A stretch of DNA of 64,000 nt from a bacterium A37T11. Its GTDB lineage: Bacteria > Bacteroidota > Bacteroidia > Sphingobacteriales > Sphingobacteriaceae. Where the stretch lies: NCBI GenBank assembly GCA_900109895.1, contig FOBR01000002.1, positions 1 to 64,000 of the forward strand, read 5' to 3'. Each line of letters opens with the position of its first letter. Position 1 is the stretch's first letter. The position numbers and the translations under genes were made by a program. Below are positions 9,024 to 17,045 of the stretch, piece after piece. The notes below the pieces were generated by a model. It worked only from the letters and a program-made list of their open reading frames with translations, made no database searches and had not been told where the DNA came from.

Positions 9024-9366
9024 ATGTTAATTTTTACTGCAGAACTATTAAAATATGCCCAAAAAGGGGAAAAGACTGGCTGGAATTATATTGAAGTACC
9101 ATTGGGATTTGCAGAAAAGATAAAACCGGGTAATCGAAAAGGTTTTCGTGTTAGGGGTAGTTTGGATACAATACCAGTGTCTGGGTTGTCATTAGTCCCT
9201 GTAGGAGAAGGTAATTTAATTCTTCCCCTCAGGATTGGTCTATGTAAGCAGCATCAATAGCGCCAAGACTATTGAAACCCGGAGCAAACGTATCGCACAA
9301 ACTGTCGAAGCTATGGACATAGGACTTGATTTTGGGGCTATGATCCGCCGAAGTCGAATAAAATGA
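9024..9366 (+). pseudogene. DUF1905-OmdA (YdeI-like) gene with internal deletion and frameshift
   Basis: The first frame gives a DUF1905 domain: MLIFTAELLKYAQKGEKTGW, EVPLGFAEKIKPGNRKGFRV, then PVGEGNLILPLRIGL, and stops at 9258-9260. About 20 nt before the stop another frame opens and reads SSINSAKTIETRSKRIAQTV, EAMDIGLDFGAMIRR, ending with TGA at 9364-9366. That second segment is the C-terminus of the OmdA (YdeI/OmpD-associated) domain that normally follows DUF1905 in one polypeptide. The middle of the protein, roughly 50-100 residues, is missing and the two ends are out of frame, so the gene is dead by deletion. A TATATTTG box lies at 8993-9000. In intact relatives the function is only loosely linked to stress or bacteriocin protection. 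Confidence 0.75.
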
Positions 9367-9405
9367 TCGTCCAATTAGTGGAGATGGGGACAATCATTTT
9401 TTATG

Positions 9406-9413
9406 TAACTTTG
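9406..9413 (+). promoter_or_regulatory. -7 box directly before mnmE
   Basis: TAACTTTG ends only 4 nt before the mnmE ATG. If this box is used, transcription starts at or next to the start codon, giving a leaderless or near-leaderless mRNA. Confidence 0.5.
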
Positions 9414-9417
9414 TCCC

Positions 9418-10800
9418 ATGGCGATAACCCCACCATTACATACCTACAGCGACACCATTGTAGCATTAGCCACCCCTGCAGGCAGCGGTGCAATTGCAGT
9501 AATCCGCCTTTCCGGTATAGACGCCATTGCAATTTGTAATAACGTTTTTAAGGGTAAAGACCTATCCCTACAGTCCAGTCATACCATCCATTTCGGAATC
9601 ATTCGCGACGGTAGCGAGATCATTGATGAAGTGCTTGTTTCGCTATTTGTAGCCCCAAATTCTTATACAAAAGAAAACAGCGCAGAAATATCTGTGCACG
9701 CCTCTGGATATATCATCGAACGCGTCATGCAGCTACTAGTCAAGCATGGGGCACGCCCCGCCAAGCCCGGTGAGTTTACGCTCCGTGCATTTTTAAATGG
9801 AGCTATGGACCTTTCTCAGGCCGAAGCGGTGGCTGACCTCATTGCTTCCAATTCGGCGGCATCCCACCAGGTAGCTATGCAGCAGCTGCGTGGGGGCTTT
9901 TCAAATAAACTCAAACAGCTGCGGGAGCAACTAATCAACTTTGCCTCACTCATCGAGCTGGAACTTGACTTTTCGGAGGAGGATGTTGAGTTTGCAAACA
10001 GGGATCAGTTAAAAAATCTTGTGCTCCAAATAAACCATGTACTGCATCAGCTCATCAGCTCGTTTGAACAGGGAAATGTGCTAAAAAATGGTGTCCCAGT
10101 AGTAATAGCCGGAAAGCCTAATGTTGGCAAAAGTACATTGCTCAATGCCCTGGTAAATGAGGAACGAGCTATCGTATCTGAAATTGCAGGTACTACCAGA
10201 GATAGTATAGAAGATGTTATAAATATCCAGGGCATCACATTCCGTTTTATAGATACTGCCGGAATCCGGGATACGCAAGACATAATTGAGGCAAAAGGAG
10301 TAGAACGTACCCGGGAGAAGCTTAAGCAGGCCCGCCTTATTCTCTACCTGGCTGATCCTAGCCAGGACAATTCCGATAGTATTCGCGCCCAGTTAGACGA
10401 GATCTCCACCCTACAAATACCCATACTTACAGTGGTTAATAAAAGCGACTTGCTTTCGCCGGACAGCCGCCAATCCTTTGCGAAACTGTCACCAGTTTTT
10501 ATAGCTGCCAAAGACCAAACAGGTGTGGAGGATCTCAAGGAAGAACTAATCCGCAAAGTACAGCTCGACCGCATTTCTACCGACGATGTGATGGTTACCA
10601 ACATCCGTCATGTTGATGCCTTGAAGAAAACAGCGACATCACTGGAGAAAGTGCTATTTGGCATTGACAATTTCATCACTTCCGATTTCCTGGCACTTGA
10701 TATTCGGCAGGCACTTCATCACTTGGGCGAGATTACCGGCAGTGTTTCAACGGAAGATTTGTTAGATAATATTTTCAGTAAATTCTGTATTGGTAAATAA
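9418..10800 (+). CDS. mnmE: tRNA uridine-5-carboxymethylaminomethyl modification GTPase MnmE
   Basis: 460 residues, normal length. With MnmG it modifies U34 of tRNAs reading split codon boxes. The N-terminal formyl-THF-binding domain begins DTIVALATPAGSGAIAVIRL; the G domain has G1 GKPNVGKST at 232-240, the G2 region with EIAGTTRD at 255-262, DTAG at 279-282 and NKSD further on; the protein ends in FCIGK, with the conserved Cys of the C-x-GK tail at residue 457. All functional motifs are intact. A separate promoter-like TACATTTG follows before the next gene, so it may be monocistronic. Confidence 0.97.
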   Translation: MAITPPLHTYSDTIVALATPAGSGAIAVIRLSGIDAIAICNNVFKGKDLSLQSSHTIHFGIIRDGSEIIDEVLVSLFVAPNSYTKENSAEISVHASGYIIERVMQLLVKHGARPAKPGEFTLRAFLNGAMDLSQAEAVADLIASNSAASHQVAMQQLRGGFSNKLKQLREQLINFASLIELELDFSEEDVEFANRDQLKNLVLQINHVLHQLISSFEQGNVLKNGVPVVIAGKPNVGKSTLLNALVNEERAIVSEIAGTTRDSIEDVINIQGITFRFIDTAGIRDTQDIIEAKGVERTREKLKQARLILYLADPSQDNSDSIRAQLDEISTLQIPILTVVNKSDLLSPDSRQSFAKLSPVFIAAKDQTGVEDLKEELIRKVQLDRISTDDVMVTNIRHVDALKKTATSLEKVLFGIDNFITSDFLALDIRQALHHLGEITGSVSTEDLLDNIFSKFCIGK

Positions 10801-10848
10801 ATAAACCGTTAATAATAAAATTTATTACATTTTACTGACATTTTTTTT

Positions 10849-10856
10849 ACATTTGG
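10849..10856 (+). promoter_or_regulatory. -7 box for the PAP2 gene
   Basis: TACATTTG lies after a T-rich run, 14 nt before the ATG at 10871. Confidence 0.45.
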
Positions 10857-10870
10857 GAAATTAAATTAAA

Positions 10871-11557
10871 ATGCAGGAGCCCAATGGGGTTGAAAAAGTT
10901 ATGCATTTCCACCAGAGAACTACTTTGTTACTGGTTTTTTGGATGATCATGTCTGTGCTTTTGGGTACAATTTTTTATAGTTATGATTCTGCCATAGTTA
11001 TTGGTTTGAATAAACAACGCTCTCCGTTTTGGGACGTAATTTGGTTAAACCTCAGTAAAAGTGCTGGCATTATTTCTTACAGCGTTGCCAGCCTTTCGCT
11101 TATTATGATTTTTGTAACTAAATGCAAGGCATATAAATTTCGCTACTTGGCGATCATTGCTACTGCAACTACATCTGCTATTATGGTCACAGCTATTAAA
11201 TATGCCGTTAGAAGGGTTCGACCATTCCACCAATTTGTGGACATCCACAAATTGGGACCTGGTGGTGGATTTTCATATCCATCCGGGCATACGTGCGATG
11301 CTTTCTTCCTGGCTACTATTTTGGCGCTTTTGTTCCCAAGGCGTACCACCTTAATTATGGTTACTTATTGCTGGGCAATACTTGTTAGCGCATCTCGCTT
11401 GTATTTGGGCGTGCATTACCCATCTGATATATTTGCCGGAATTGCTGTAAGCAGTACGATGGCATTTCTCTCTTTCCTCGCTGTGCAAAGGCTGGCTTTA
11501 AAATCTGGTATTCAATTGCCAGAATTGCGGACCCTTAGATCTGTTAAGATTTCATAG
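10871..11557 (+). CDS. PAP2-family membrane phosphatase
   Basis: 228 residues with about six hydrophobic segments. The three PAP2 motifs are complete: K110-x6-R117-P118, P137-S-G-H140, and S175-R176...H182-Y-P-S-D186. These form the vanadate-haloperoxidase-like active site with two His and an Asp. Members dephosphorylate undecaprenyl pyrophosphate, phosphatidylglycerol phosphate or lipid A; the sequence alone does not choose between these. It sits alone between mnmE and a pseudouridine synthase gene, each with its own promoter-like box. Confidence 0.9.
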   Translation: MQEPNGVEKVMHFHQRTTLLLVFWMIMSVLLGTIFYSYDSAIVIGLNKQRSPFWDVIWLNLSKSAGIISYSVASLSLIMIFVTKCKAYKFRYLAIIATATTSAIMVTAIKYAVRRVRPFHQFVDIHKLGPGGGFSYPSGHTCDAFFLATILALLFPRRTTLIMVTYCWAILVSASRLYLGVHYPSDIFAGIAVSSTMAFLSFLAVQRLALKSGIQLPELRTLRSVKIS

Positions 11558-11619
11558 ATCTTATATTCCTGCTACAAGATATTATCGTTCCATCACATTT
11601 TTGTATGTGGTATTATCTC

Positions 11620-11627
11620 TATATTTG
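11620..11627 (+). promoter_or_regulatory. -7 box deciding the start of the first RluA gene
   Basis: TATATTTG, with TTTG 16 nt upstream at 11600-11603. The longest open frame would start at a TTG inside this box, so the ATG at 11657 is the better start. Confidence 0.5.
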
Positions 11628-11656
11628 TGATATTGACTGCAACAAAAAAGGGCCTT

Positions 11657-12346
11657 ATGATACCTATTACTGATGAAGATATAATTTACGAAGATCCCTA
11701 TTTGATCGCTGTAAATAAGCGTGCTGGGGATGTAATAGAAGCCGTTACGGGAGAAGATGAGCCCTTAGAAGTGAAGGTTTCGAAATTCCTGACCGAGAAA
11801 TATCAATTATCCGAGCCAGCATATATTAGCGCCATACACCGACTCGACCGCCGGGTAAGTGGGCTAATCCTGTTTGCAAAAACAGAAACAATTCTGCAAA
11901 GCATGCAATATTTGTTTAAGGCCCGGGCCATCCGTAAAACGTATTGGGCTATTGTTAAAAATCCACCAGATAGACCCAAAGCAAAGCTTATTCACTGGCT
12001 CACCCGTGATCAAAGCCAAAATACCAGTTTCCTGCACGATCACCAAGTGGATGGAGGCCTTAAGGTGCAGTTAAGTTACCAGATATTGGGTGAAATGGAT
12101 GGCTATTACCTGATTCAGGTAAGTCCCTTAACCGGAAGACCACACCAGATCCGTGTACAACTCGCATCACAGGGTAGCCCTATTGTGGGCGATTTTAAGT
12201 ATGGCTTTCCAAGAGACAGGCGTAGCAGGGCCATATACCTGCATGCCAAAAAGCTAAACTTTAGCCATCCTATCAGTAATCATCCGATGGAATTGCAAGC
12301 TGAACTGCCAAACGATCCGTTTTGGCACCCCTTTGCTCAATGGTAA
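11657..12346 (+). CDS. RluA-family rRNA/tRNA pseudouridine synthase
   Basis: About 229 residues. The catalytic motif HRLDRRVSGLILFAKT contains the Asp of the family, and RPHQIRVQLA and HAKKLNFSHP are the usual distal motifs. No N-terminal S4 domain is present, so it resembles the short RluA/RluA-like Bacteroidota enzymes. The target uridine cannot be told. A second, clearly paralogous copy lies at 41253-41948, with the same start pattern (ITD-DI-YED-LIAVNK). The ATG at 11657 is chosen because the upstream TTG falls in the promoter box. Confidence 0.9.
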   Translation: MIPITDEDIIYEDPYLIAVNKRAGDVIEAVTGEDEPLEVKVSKFLTEKYQLSEPAYISAIHRLDRRVSGLILFAKTETILQSMQYLFKARAIRKTYWAIVKNPPDRPKAKLIHWLTRDQSQNTSFLHDHQVDGGLKVQLSYQILGEMDGYYLIQVSPLTGRPHQIRVQLASQGSPIVGDFKYGFPRDRRSRAIYLHAKKLNFSHPISNHPMELQAELPNDPFWHPFAQW

Positions 12347-12639
12347 ATGGTTTAACAGAATTTTTATTGAACAAAATACGTTAAAAGAAAGATTAGCTCT
12401 CTTTGTAGAGAGAAAAAGCAAATATGATTTTAGGGGAGCCGTGAAATGACATTAAAGACTGATGGTTTTTGGCTGAATTATCTAATTGGTATTAAAGACT
12501 GAAATAAAGTAATAGGTTAATAGCAACATAAACTTCTCAGAGCTTTCTCCGGAGAGGGGGCAGCCTTGTTTTTTGTTGGATAATAAAGACCTGTGGAAAT
12601 GCGTTGAGTTAGTAAAATAATATCCTAAACAATACACAA
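12347..12639. repeat. Intergenic stretch with a 12-bp direct repeat
   Basis: ATTAAAGACTGA occurs at 12451-12462 and again at 12491-12502, 40 bp apart. No gene is visible. The repeat could be a paired operator in front of the aldo/keto reductase gene, or chance. Confidence 0.35.
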
Positions 12640-13617
12640 ATGGAATATACACGATTTGGCAATACCGGCTTGACGGTTTCGCGGATATGTCTTGGCACCA
12701 TGACCTACGGAAAAGTAACTGAACGGTGGCTATGGGCGCTAGAAGAAGAACAGAGCCGACCTTTTATTAAAAAAGCCCTGGAATTGGGTGTTAATTTTTT
12801 TGACACAGCTGATATGTATTCGGAAGGTGCCAGTGAGGAAGTGGTAGGCCGGGCGCTGTGGGATTTCGCGAAAAGGGATGAAATTGTCCTGGCCACAAAA
12901 GTTTTTAACCCTATGGGACCGGGTCCTAACGATAAAGGATTATCAAGAAAACACATTCTTAGTGCAATTGACGCCAGCCTGAAACGCCTCGGTACCGACT
13001 ATGTCGATCTATATCAGATCCACCGGTGGGACTATCAAACACCTATCGAAGAAACCATGGAAGCCCTGCATGACGTGGTGAAGGCCGGCAAGGCCCGATA
13101 CATCGGTGCCTCGTCCATGTATAGCTGGCAGTTTGCGAAAGCGCAGTATACGGCCGACCTGCATGGCTGGACCCGTTTCGTGTCAATGCAGCCGCATTAC
13201 AACCTGGTTTACCGCGAAGAAGAACGCGAAATGATCCCATTTTGCCAGGACCAGAAGATCGCGGTGATCCCGTGGTCGCCCCTGGCGCGTGGTCTGTTGA
13301 CGGGAAACCGCAGTAAAGAACGGAACGAGACTGAACGTGCAAAAACCGATAACTTTGGTAAAATATTGTATACTGATGGCGATTTTGCCGTTGTGGACCG
13401 CGTTACTGAAATAGCCGCGGAAAAAGGGGTCTCCAATGCGCAGATCGCGCTCGCCTGGATATTGGGTAAATCAGCTATTACAGCACCCATAATCGGTGCC
13501 AGCAAACAAGGTCACTTAGAAGATGCCGTGGCCGCGCTGGACGTCCGATTAAGTGAAAATGATATAACACGGCTTGAGGAATTGTATAAACCACATCCGG
13601 TATTAGGGTTTAATTGA
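12640..13617 (+). CDS. Aldo/keto reductase
   Basis: 325 residues, complete. The AKR catalytic tetrad is visible: Asp and Tyr in FFDTADMYSEGASEEVVGRA, Lys in EIVLATKVF, and His in YVDLYQIHRWD. NADPH-binding residues near the C-terminus (APIIGASKQGHLEDAV) fit the YghZ/Gsp69-like subgroup. It reduces aldehydes or ketones; the substrate is unknown. The last 15 bp overlap the 3' end of the convergent M48 peptidase gene. The region around 12950-13350 is higher in G+C than its neighbours, without other signs of transfer. Confidence 0.92.
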   Translation: MEYTRFGNTGLTVSRICLGTMTYGKVTERWLWALEEEQSRPFIKKALELGVNFFDTADMYSEGASEEVVGRALWDFAKRDEIVLATKVFNPMGPGPNDKGLSRKHILSAIDASLKRLGTDYVDLYQIHRWDYQTPIEETMEALHDVVKAGKARYIGASSMYSWQFAKAQYTADLHGWTRFVSMQPHYNLVYREEEREMIPFCQDQKIAVIPWSPLARGLLTGNRSKERNETERAKTDNFGKILYTDGDFAVVDRVTEIAAEKGVSNAQIALAWILGKSAITAPIIGASKQGHLEDAVAALDVRLSENDITRLEELYKPHPVLGFN

Positions 13618-14409
13618 TTTTAGGCGGCCCCAAGTCTGTTTGGATAGCAGTTTGCGGTGATTTATGCGGAGGTGCTTACTGCGCTCGCGAAGGTATACCG
13701 CCCGATCCCTTGAATCAGGATGGGTATTGATCCAGGTGGGATAACTGGCCTTCCCGCTAGCTAACTTGGCTAGTCTGTCCAGGAAATTGCCAAAAGGACG
13801 TGGATCGACATTAGCATTGGTCAGATATTTAATCGCTGTCAGATCTGCGTCCTTTTCCAAAACCCTGTCAAAGGCCGTGGCCGAAAGAATTTTACCTGCT
13901 TTTGTTATAGCTTCCGTTCCTTTACTGCCCGCTATGGTTGCCAGTACAGAAATACCAACTTCTTTTATCAGTTTTTTCATAACATGTGATAACTGGATAT
14001 GGGCCAGTTCGTGGCCGATAACCCCATCCAGTTCTTCTTCCTGTTTTACAGCATCAATGAGCCCTGTATATATCACGAGGTGGCCTGCGGGTAAGGCAAA
14101 GGCGTTGACTTCTTTATTATATAACAGGTGGTAGGTGATCTTATTCCGATCCAGTTTGTTTGCCGTGCATATTCCGGTAATAATACTGTCGAGGGCACCC
14201 CTTGCGTTTATATCGGTTACCTCCTCACCCTGTCTTTCAATACTGGATAAAATTAATTCTGATAATTTTTTTTCCGATTTTTCTGACAGCTCCTGTATAT
14301 GTAGTACTTGCATCCAATGTACTTGGCTAACTATTCCCCAAGATGCAAAGAATAGTGCCACCAATAATAAACCTTGAAATAAAATGAGTTTAAAAGAAGG
14401 ATGGATCAT
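13603..14409 (-). CDS. M48-family membrane-anchored metallopeptidase
   Basis: 268 residues. A single hydrophobic segment at about 8-30 anchors the protein; the catalytic domain follows. The zinc motif H133-E-L-A-H137 and the downstream Glu ligand in LEKDADLTAIKYL are intact, as is NAFALPAGHLVIYTGLI, all typical of M48B/C (BepA/LoiP-like) enzymes that degrade damaged membrane or periplasmic proteins. It is the last gene of a four-gene minus-strand operon and its start overlaps the stop of the DUF4870-like gene by 4 bp, implying translational coupling. Confidence 0.9.
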   Translation of the reverse strand: MIHPSFKLILFQGLLLVALFFASWGIVSQVHWMQVLHIQELSEKSEKKLSELILSSIERQGEEVTDINARGALDSIITGICTANKLDRNKITYHLLYNKEVNAFALPAGHLVIYTGLIDAVKQEEELDGVIGHELAHIQLSHVMKKLIKEVGISVLATIAGSKGTEAITKAGKILSATAFDRVLEKDADLTAIKYLTNANVDPRPFGNFLDRLAKLASGKASYPTWINTHPDSRDRAVYLRERSKHLRINHRKLLSKQTWGRLKSIKP

Positions 14410-14837
14410 GGCTTACAGATCAATTGCGTGAGCCCTCCATAAAACCACCAAGCAATGTGAATACCCTTTCGCACCTGCATGGCGGTATAAATCGTTGCAT
14501 ATAGCTCAGCCAGATTAAAAAGGATGATGGTTAGCATATAGGCGATGTAATGATTCGATACTTGCACTGGTCCGAAGAGTATGGACATGGTCCAGTAAAA
14601 ACCGGTGCTGTTAACCAGTAATAACGAAAACTGAGATAATAGTGCCTGCGTGCAATGCCAGCGGACAAAATAGCTGCCCTTTCGGTTGCCTATAAAAAAA
14701 ACGAGTGTAGCTATCAAATTGATGATAGGTAGCGGCAAACCGGCAATGAGAGCCACCAATGACATTAAGTAACTGTTGGAAGCCTGTTCTAATTCATGTT
14801 CACCCGGAATGTAGGAAAAGGGGGGGCGGCCTCTCAT
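14406..14837 (-). CDS. DUF4870-like small membrane protein
   Basis: 143 residues with about three to four hydrophobic helices. The central part (PLPIINLIATLVFFIGNRKG, then YFVRWHCTQALLSQFSLLLV) fits the DUF4870/Tic20-like pattern in which polar loops separate short helices. Function unknown. The fourth to sixth codons contain a run of seven C (14820-14826), so replication slippage would shift the frame right at the N-terminus. It overlaps both neighbours by 4 bp. Confidence 0.7.
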   Translation of the reverse strand: MRGRPPFSYIPGEHELEQASNSYLMSLVALIAGLPLPIINLIATLVFFIGNRKGSYFVRWHCTQALLSQFSLLLVNSTGFYWTMSILFGPVQVSNHYIAYMLTIILFNLAELYATIYTAMQVRKGIHIAWWFYGGLTQLICKP

Positions 14838-15250
14838 AATCCCTTGCTAATATTCCAAACCCAATTAGCCAGTATCAATAAAACCAGCGGAAGCGCCAAT
14901 ACAGGTTTCTTAAGCTGTATTTCCACGCGTCTATATAAATGGTATAATCCACTCTTCCGGGTAATCAGGTCATAGGTCACCCAAATTGGTGCGACCACCA
15001 AAATGAAGGCCACAATTAAACCCAACGGATTGATGAGGATTGCTTGTGTCAGTTTTCCGTGCAGGAGGCATTCAAGGGATCGGGTAGCACCACAGGAAGG
15101 ACAAGGGAGATGGGTAACTTTTTTGAAAAGGCAAATCACTTTATGATGAGTATGATTATTCAGGGTCAAAAAGTTATATAATAACCAGCTGTACCCGACA
15201 GTACAGGCACTTAACAACAAAACATAAAATCCATACCTATTTCGAACCAT
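14834..15250 (-). CDS. DUF2752 membrane protein
   Basis: 138 residues with two to three membrane helices. The DUF2752 signature HLPCPSCGATRSLECLLHGK (CPxCGxTR) is present at about residues 47-66, followed by INPLGLIVAFILVVAPI. DUF2752 proteins are widespread next to TM2 and DUF4870 proteins in Bacteroidota; no function is established. Its ATG overlaps the stop of the TM2 gene by one base. Confidence 0.85.
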   Translation of the reverse strand: MVRNRYGFYVLLLSACTVGYSWLLYNFLTLNNHTHHKVICLFKKVTHLPCPSCGATRSLECLLHGKLTQAILINPLGLIVAFILVVAPIWVTYDLITRKSGLYHLYRRVEIQLKKPVLALPLVLLILANWVWNISKGL

Positions 15251-15588
15251 TACATTACCACCATTTGCAACTTTTGCAAATTTTTCTCACGGGTGGCAGG
15301 CATGATCATAAACCAATCTATGATAGCCCAGATGCCAAGACCGCCACACGTTAATAGCTTGCCAATGCCTAACCCGGTATCACCAATTAAAAAGCGGTCT
15401 ATTCCCAGACTACCACCTAACAAAGATACGATCAGGCTGGTGGTTGGGTCCTTGAATTGCAAGGTCTGTAACATTGACCATTTTGAATCATCAATCTCGA
15501 TAAGGCGATCTCGAATGGCCTGCAAGTGATGACCTTCAAAGAATTTGCTGTTGGTCATAATAAATAAGTCTACTTTCTGAGCTTCCAT
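15250..15588 (-). CDS. TM2-domain membrane protein
   Basis: 112 residues. Residues about 52-95 (VSLLGGSLGIDRFLIGDTGL, GKLLTCGGLGIWAIIDWFMI) form the TM2 domain: two helices joined by a turn with the Gly-x-Asp-Arg-Phe motif. First gene of the TM2-DUF2752-DUF4870-M48 operon. The annotated ATG is created by the end of an (AT)9 repeat; an alternative ATG lies 10 codons inside (15558). The N-terminal 45 residues are cytoplasmic and family-specific. Function unknown. Confidence 0.8.
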   Translation of the reverse strand: MEAQKVDLFIMTNSKFFEGHHLQAIRDRLIEIDDSKWSMLQTLQFKDPTTSLIVSLLGGSLGIDRFLIGDTGLGIGKLLTCGGLGIWAIIDWFMIMPATREKNLQKLQMVVM

Positions 15589-15604
15589 ATATATATATAT
15601 ATAT
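15587..15604. repeat. (AT)9 microsatellite at the TM2 gene start
   Basis: Nine AT units run straight into the TM2 start codon on the minus strand; the last unit plus G makes the ATG. Length changes would alter the untranslated leader next to the start codon. Confidence 0.9.
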
Positions 15605-15685
15605 TTGTATGTATTAAAGTTCCAATAATACTAAAAACCTTTTGTATGATAAAATAAGAATTTAGAAAATAAGGGCCGCTATCGA

Positions 15686-16219
15686 CTAATAAGTTGCCAA
15701 TGTCACCACGTTTTTGGAGAAGGGCTCAATCCGTTTTTTCCCTTCAAGGTAATCCAGGCTGATGAGGAAGGCATATCCGGCGATCCTGGCACCCATCGAT
15801 TGAAAGAGCCGGGTGCAGGCTTCCACGGTACCACCAGTTGCCAACAGGTCATCATGAATCAACACACGTGTACCTGGCACCACAGCATCTTTATGCACTT
15901 CAATGGTAGCAGTACCATATTCCAGGTCATAGGTTTGGCTGATGGTATGGTATGGAAGCCTTCCCTGTTTTCGCACCGGGACGAAAGGGACACGTAATCG
16001 GTATGCCAGCATCATCCCAAACAAGAATCCCCGACTCTCGATACCGGCGACGGCGTCTATATCCAGCTTCAAGTTCTCGAAATACTCCATAAAAGCTCCG
16101 ATCACCTCCTCACAGAGTTGCGGGTCTTTTAATATAGGGGTGATATCTTTGAAAATGATACCAGGTTTGGGAAAATCAGCCACATCACGAATGGCCTTTT
16201 TTAATCTTTCTTCGATCAT
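15686..16219 (-). CDS. apt: Adenine phosphoribosyltransferase
   Basis: 177 residues, usual length. It converts adenine and PRPP to AMP in purine salvage. The family start is ADFPKPGIIFKDITPILKDP; the PRPP-binding motif VLIHDDLLATGGTVEA lies at about 117-132; RGFLFG and RKQGRLPY are also present. It is divergent from mtnN (72-bp gap), whose product releases adenine, so the two neighbours form a salvage pair. A 97-bp gap separates its 3' end from the TM2 operon on the same strand, with no terminator seen. Confidence 0.97.
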   Translation of the reverse strand: MIEERLKKAIRDVADFPKPGIIFKDITPILKDPQLCEEVIGAFMEYFENLKLDIDAVAGIESRGFLFGMMLAYRLRVPFVPVRKQGRLPYHTISQTYDLEYGTATIEVHKDAVVPGTRVLIHDDLLATGGTVEACTRLFQSMGARIAGYAFLISLDYLEGKKRIEPFSKNVVTLATY

Positions 16220-16291
16220 ACGAGCTATAGTGTATCTGCAAGTTTACGGAAAATTGCCGATACTTGTTTCCTGGTGATCGTTTAAACAAAA

Positions 16292-17005
16292 ATGGAAGAA
16301 AGAATCGTTGGTATCATGGGGGCCATGCACGAAGAGATTCATGCAATTGTGGCACTTTTGGAGCAAAAAACCAGTCATGTGTATGGAATGAGAACCTATT
16401 ATACAGGTACGTTGGGAGGTATAAACGTGGTTGTTGTTTTTTCGCGATGGGGAAAAGTGGCTGCGGCTACCACGGTATCAAGCCTGATCCTGAAATTTAA
16501 AATTACCGAACTTTTCTTTATTGGAGTAGCGGGAGGCATTAGCCCATCTTTGAAAATAGGTGATATTGTAATCGCAACCCAGCTGTTGCAGCATGATATG
16601 GACGCACGTCCTCTCATGCCGAGGTACGAGGTGCCGCTGTTGGAGAAGACCTATTTTGAGGGCGCCCCAGGGCTTATCGCCGGAATGGAAAGGGCAGTTG
16701 GCGCGATGATCGCTACATTGGACACGACTCCTGTCATATGGAAGGGTACCATCGCCAGCGGCGATAAATTCTTTGCTCATTTAGCCGACAAAGAATCGTT
16801 CCAAAAAGACTTATCAGACGTGCTCTGTGTGGAAATGGAGGGCGCCGCCGTGGCACAGGTTTGTTATGAATATGCCATTCCGTTTGTTGTGGTCCGGATC
16901 ATTTCGGATGAGGCCAATGACCAGTCGCATACAGATTTTCAGGCATTTATCGAGCACGTCTCCAGCAGGTATGCGGCAGGCATTTTCGAGCAGCTGTTTT
17001 TATGA
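16292..17005 (+). CDS. mtnN: 5'-methylthioadenosine/S-adenosylhomocysteine nucleosidase
   Basis: 237 residues. It cleaves MTA and SAH to adenine plus the thioribose derivative. Visible motifs: GIMGAMHEEIHAIVALLE at the N-terminus, ELFFIGVAGGISPSLKIGDI, the FEGAPG-to-TIASGDKFF region, VEMEGAAVAQVCYEY (Glu pair of the active site) and VVRIISDEAND with the catalytic Asp. Starts the plus-strand group mtnN-SDR-SDR-membrane protein and faces apt divergently. Confidence 0.93.
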   Translation: MEERIVGIMGAMHEEIHAIVALLEQKTSHVYGMRTYYTGTLGGINVVVVFSRWGKVAAATTVSSLILKFKITELFFIGVAGGISPSLKIGDIVIATQLLQHDMDARPLMPRYEVPLLEKTYFEGAPGLIAGMERAVGAMIATLDTTPVIWKGTIASGDKFFAHLADKESFQKDLSDVLCVEMEGAAVAQVCYEYAIPFVVVRIISDEANDQSHTDFQAFIEHVSSRYAAGIFEQLFL

Positions 17006-17045
17006 ACAGCTTGTCCATAAACAGAAGTTTAGTTAAGTTTGTCGC

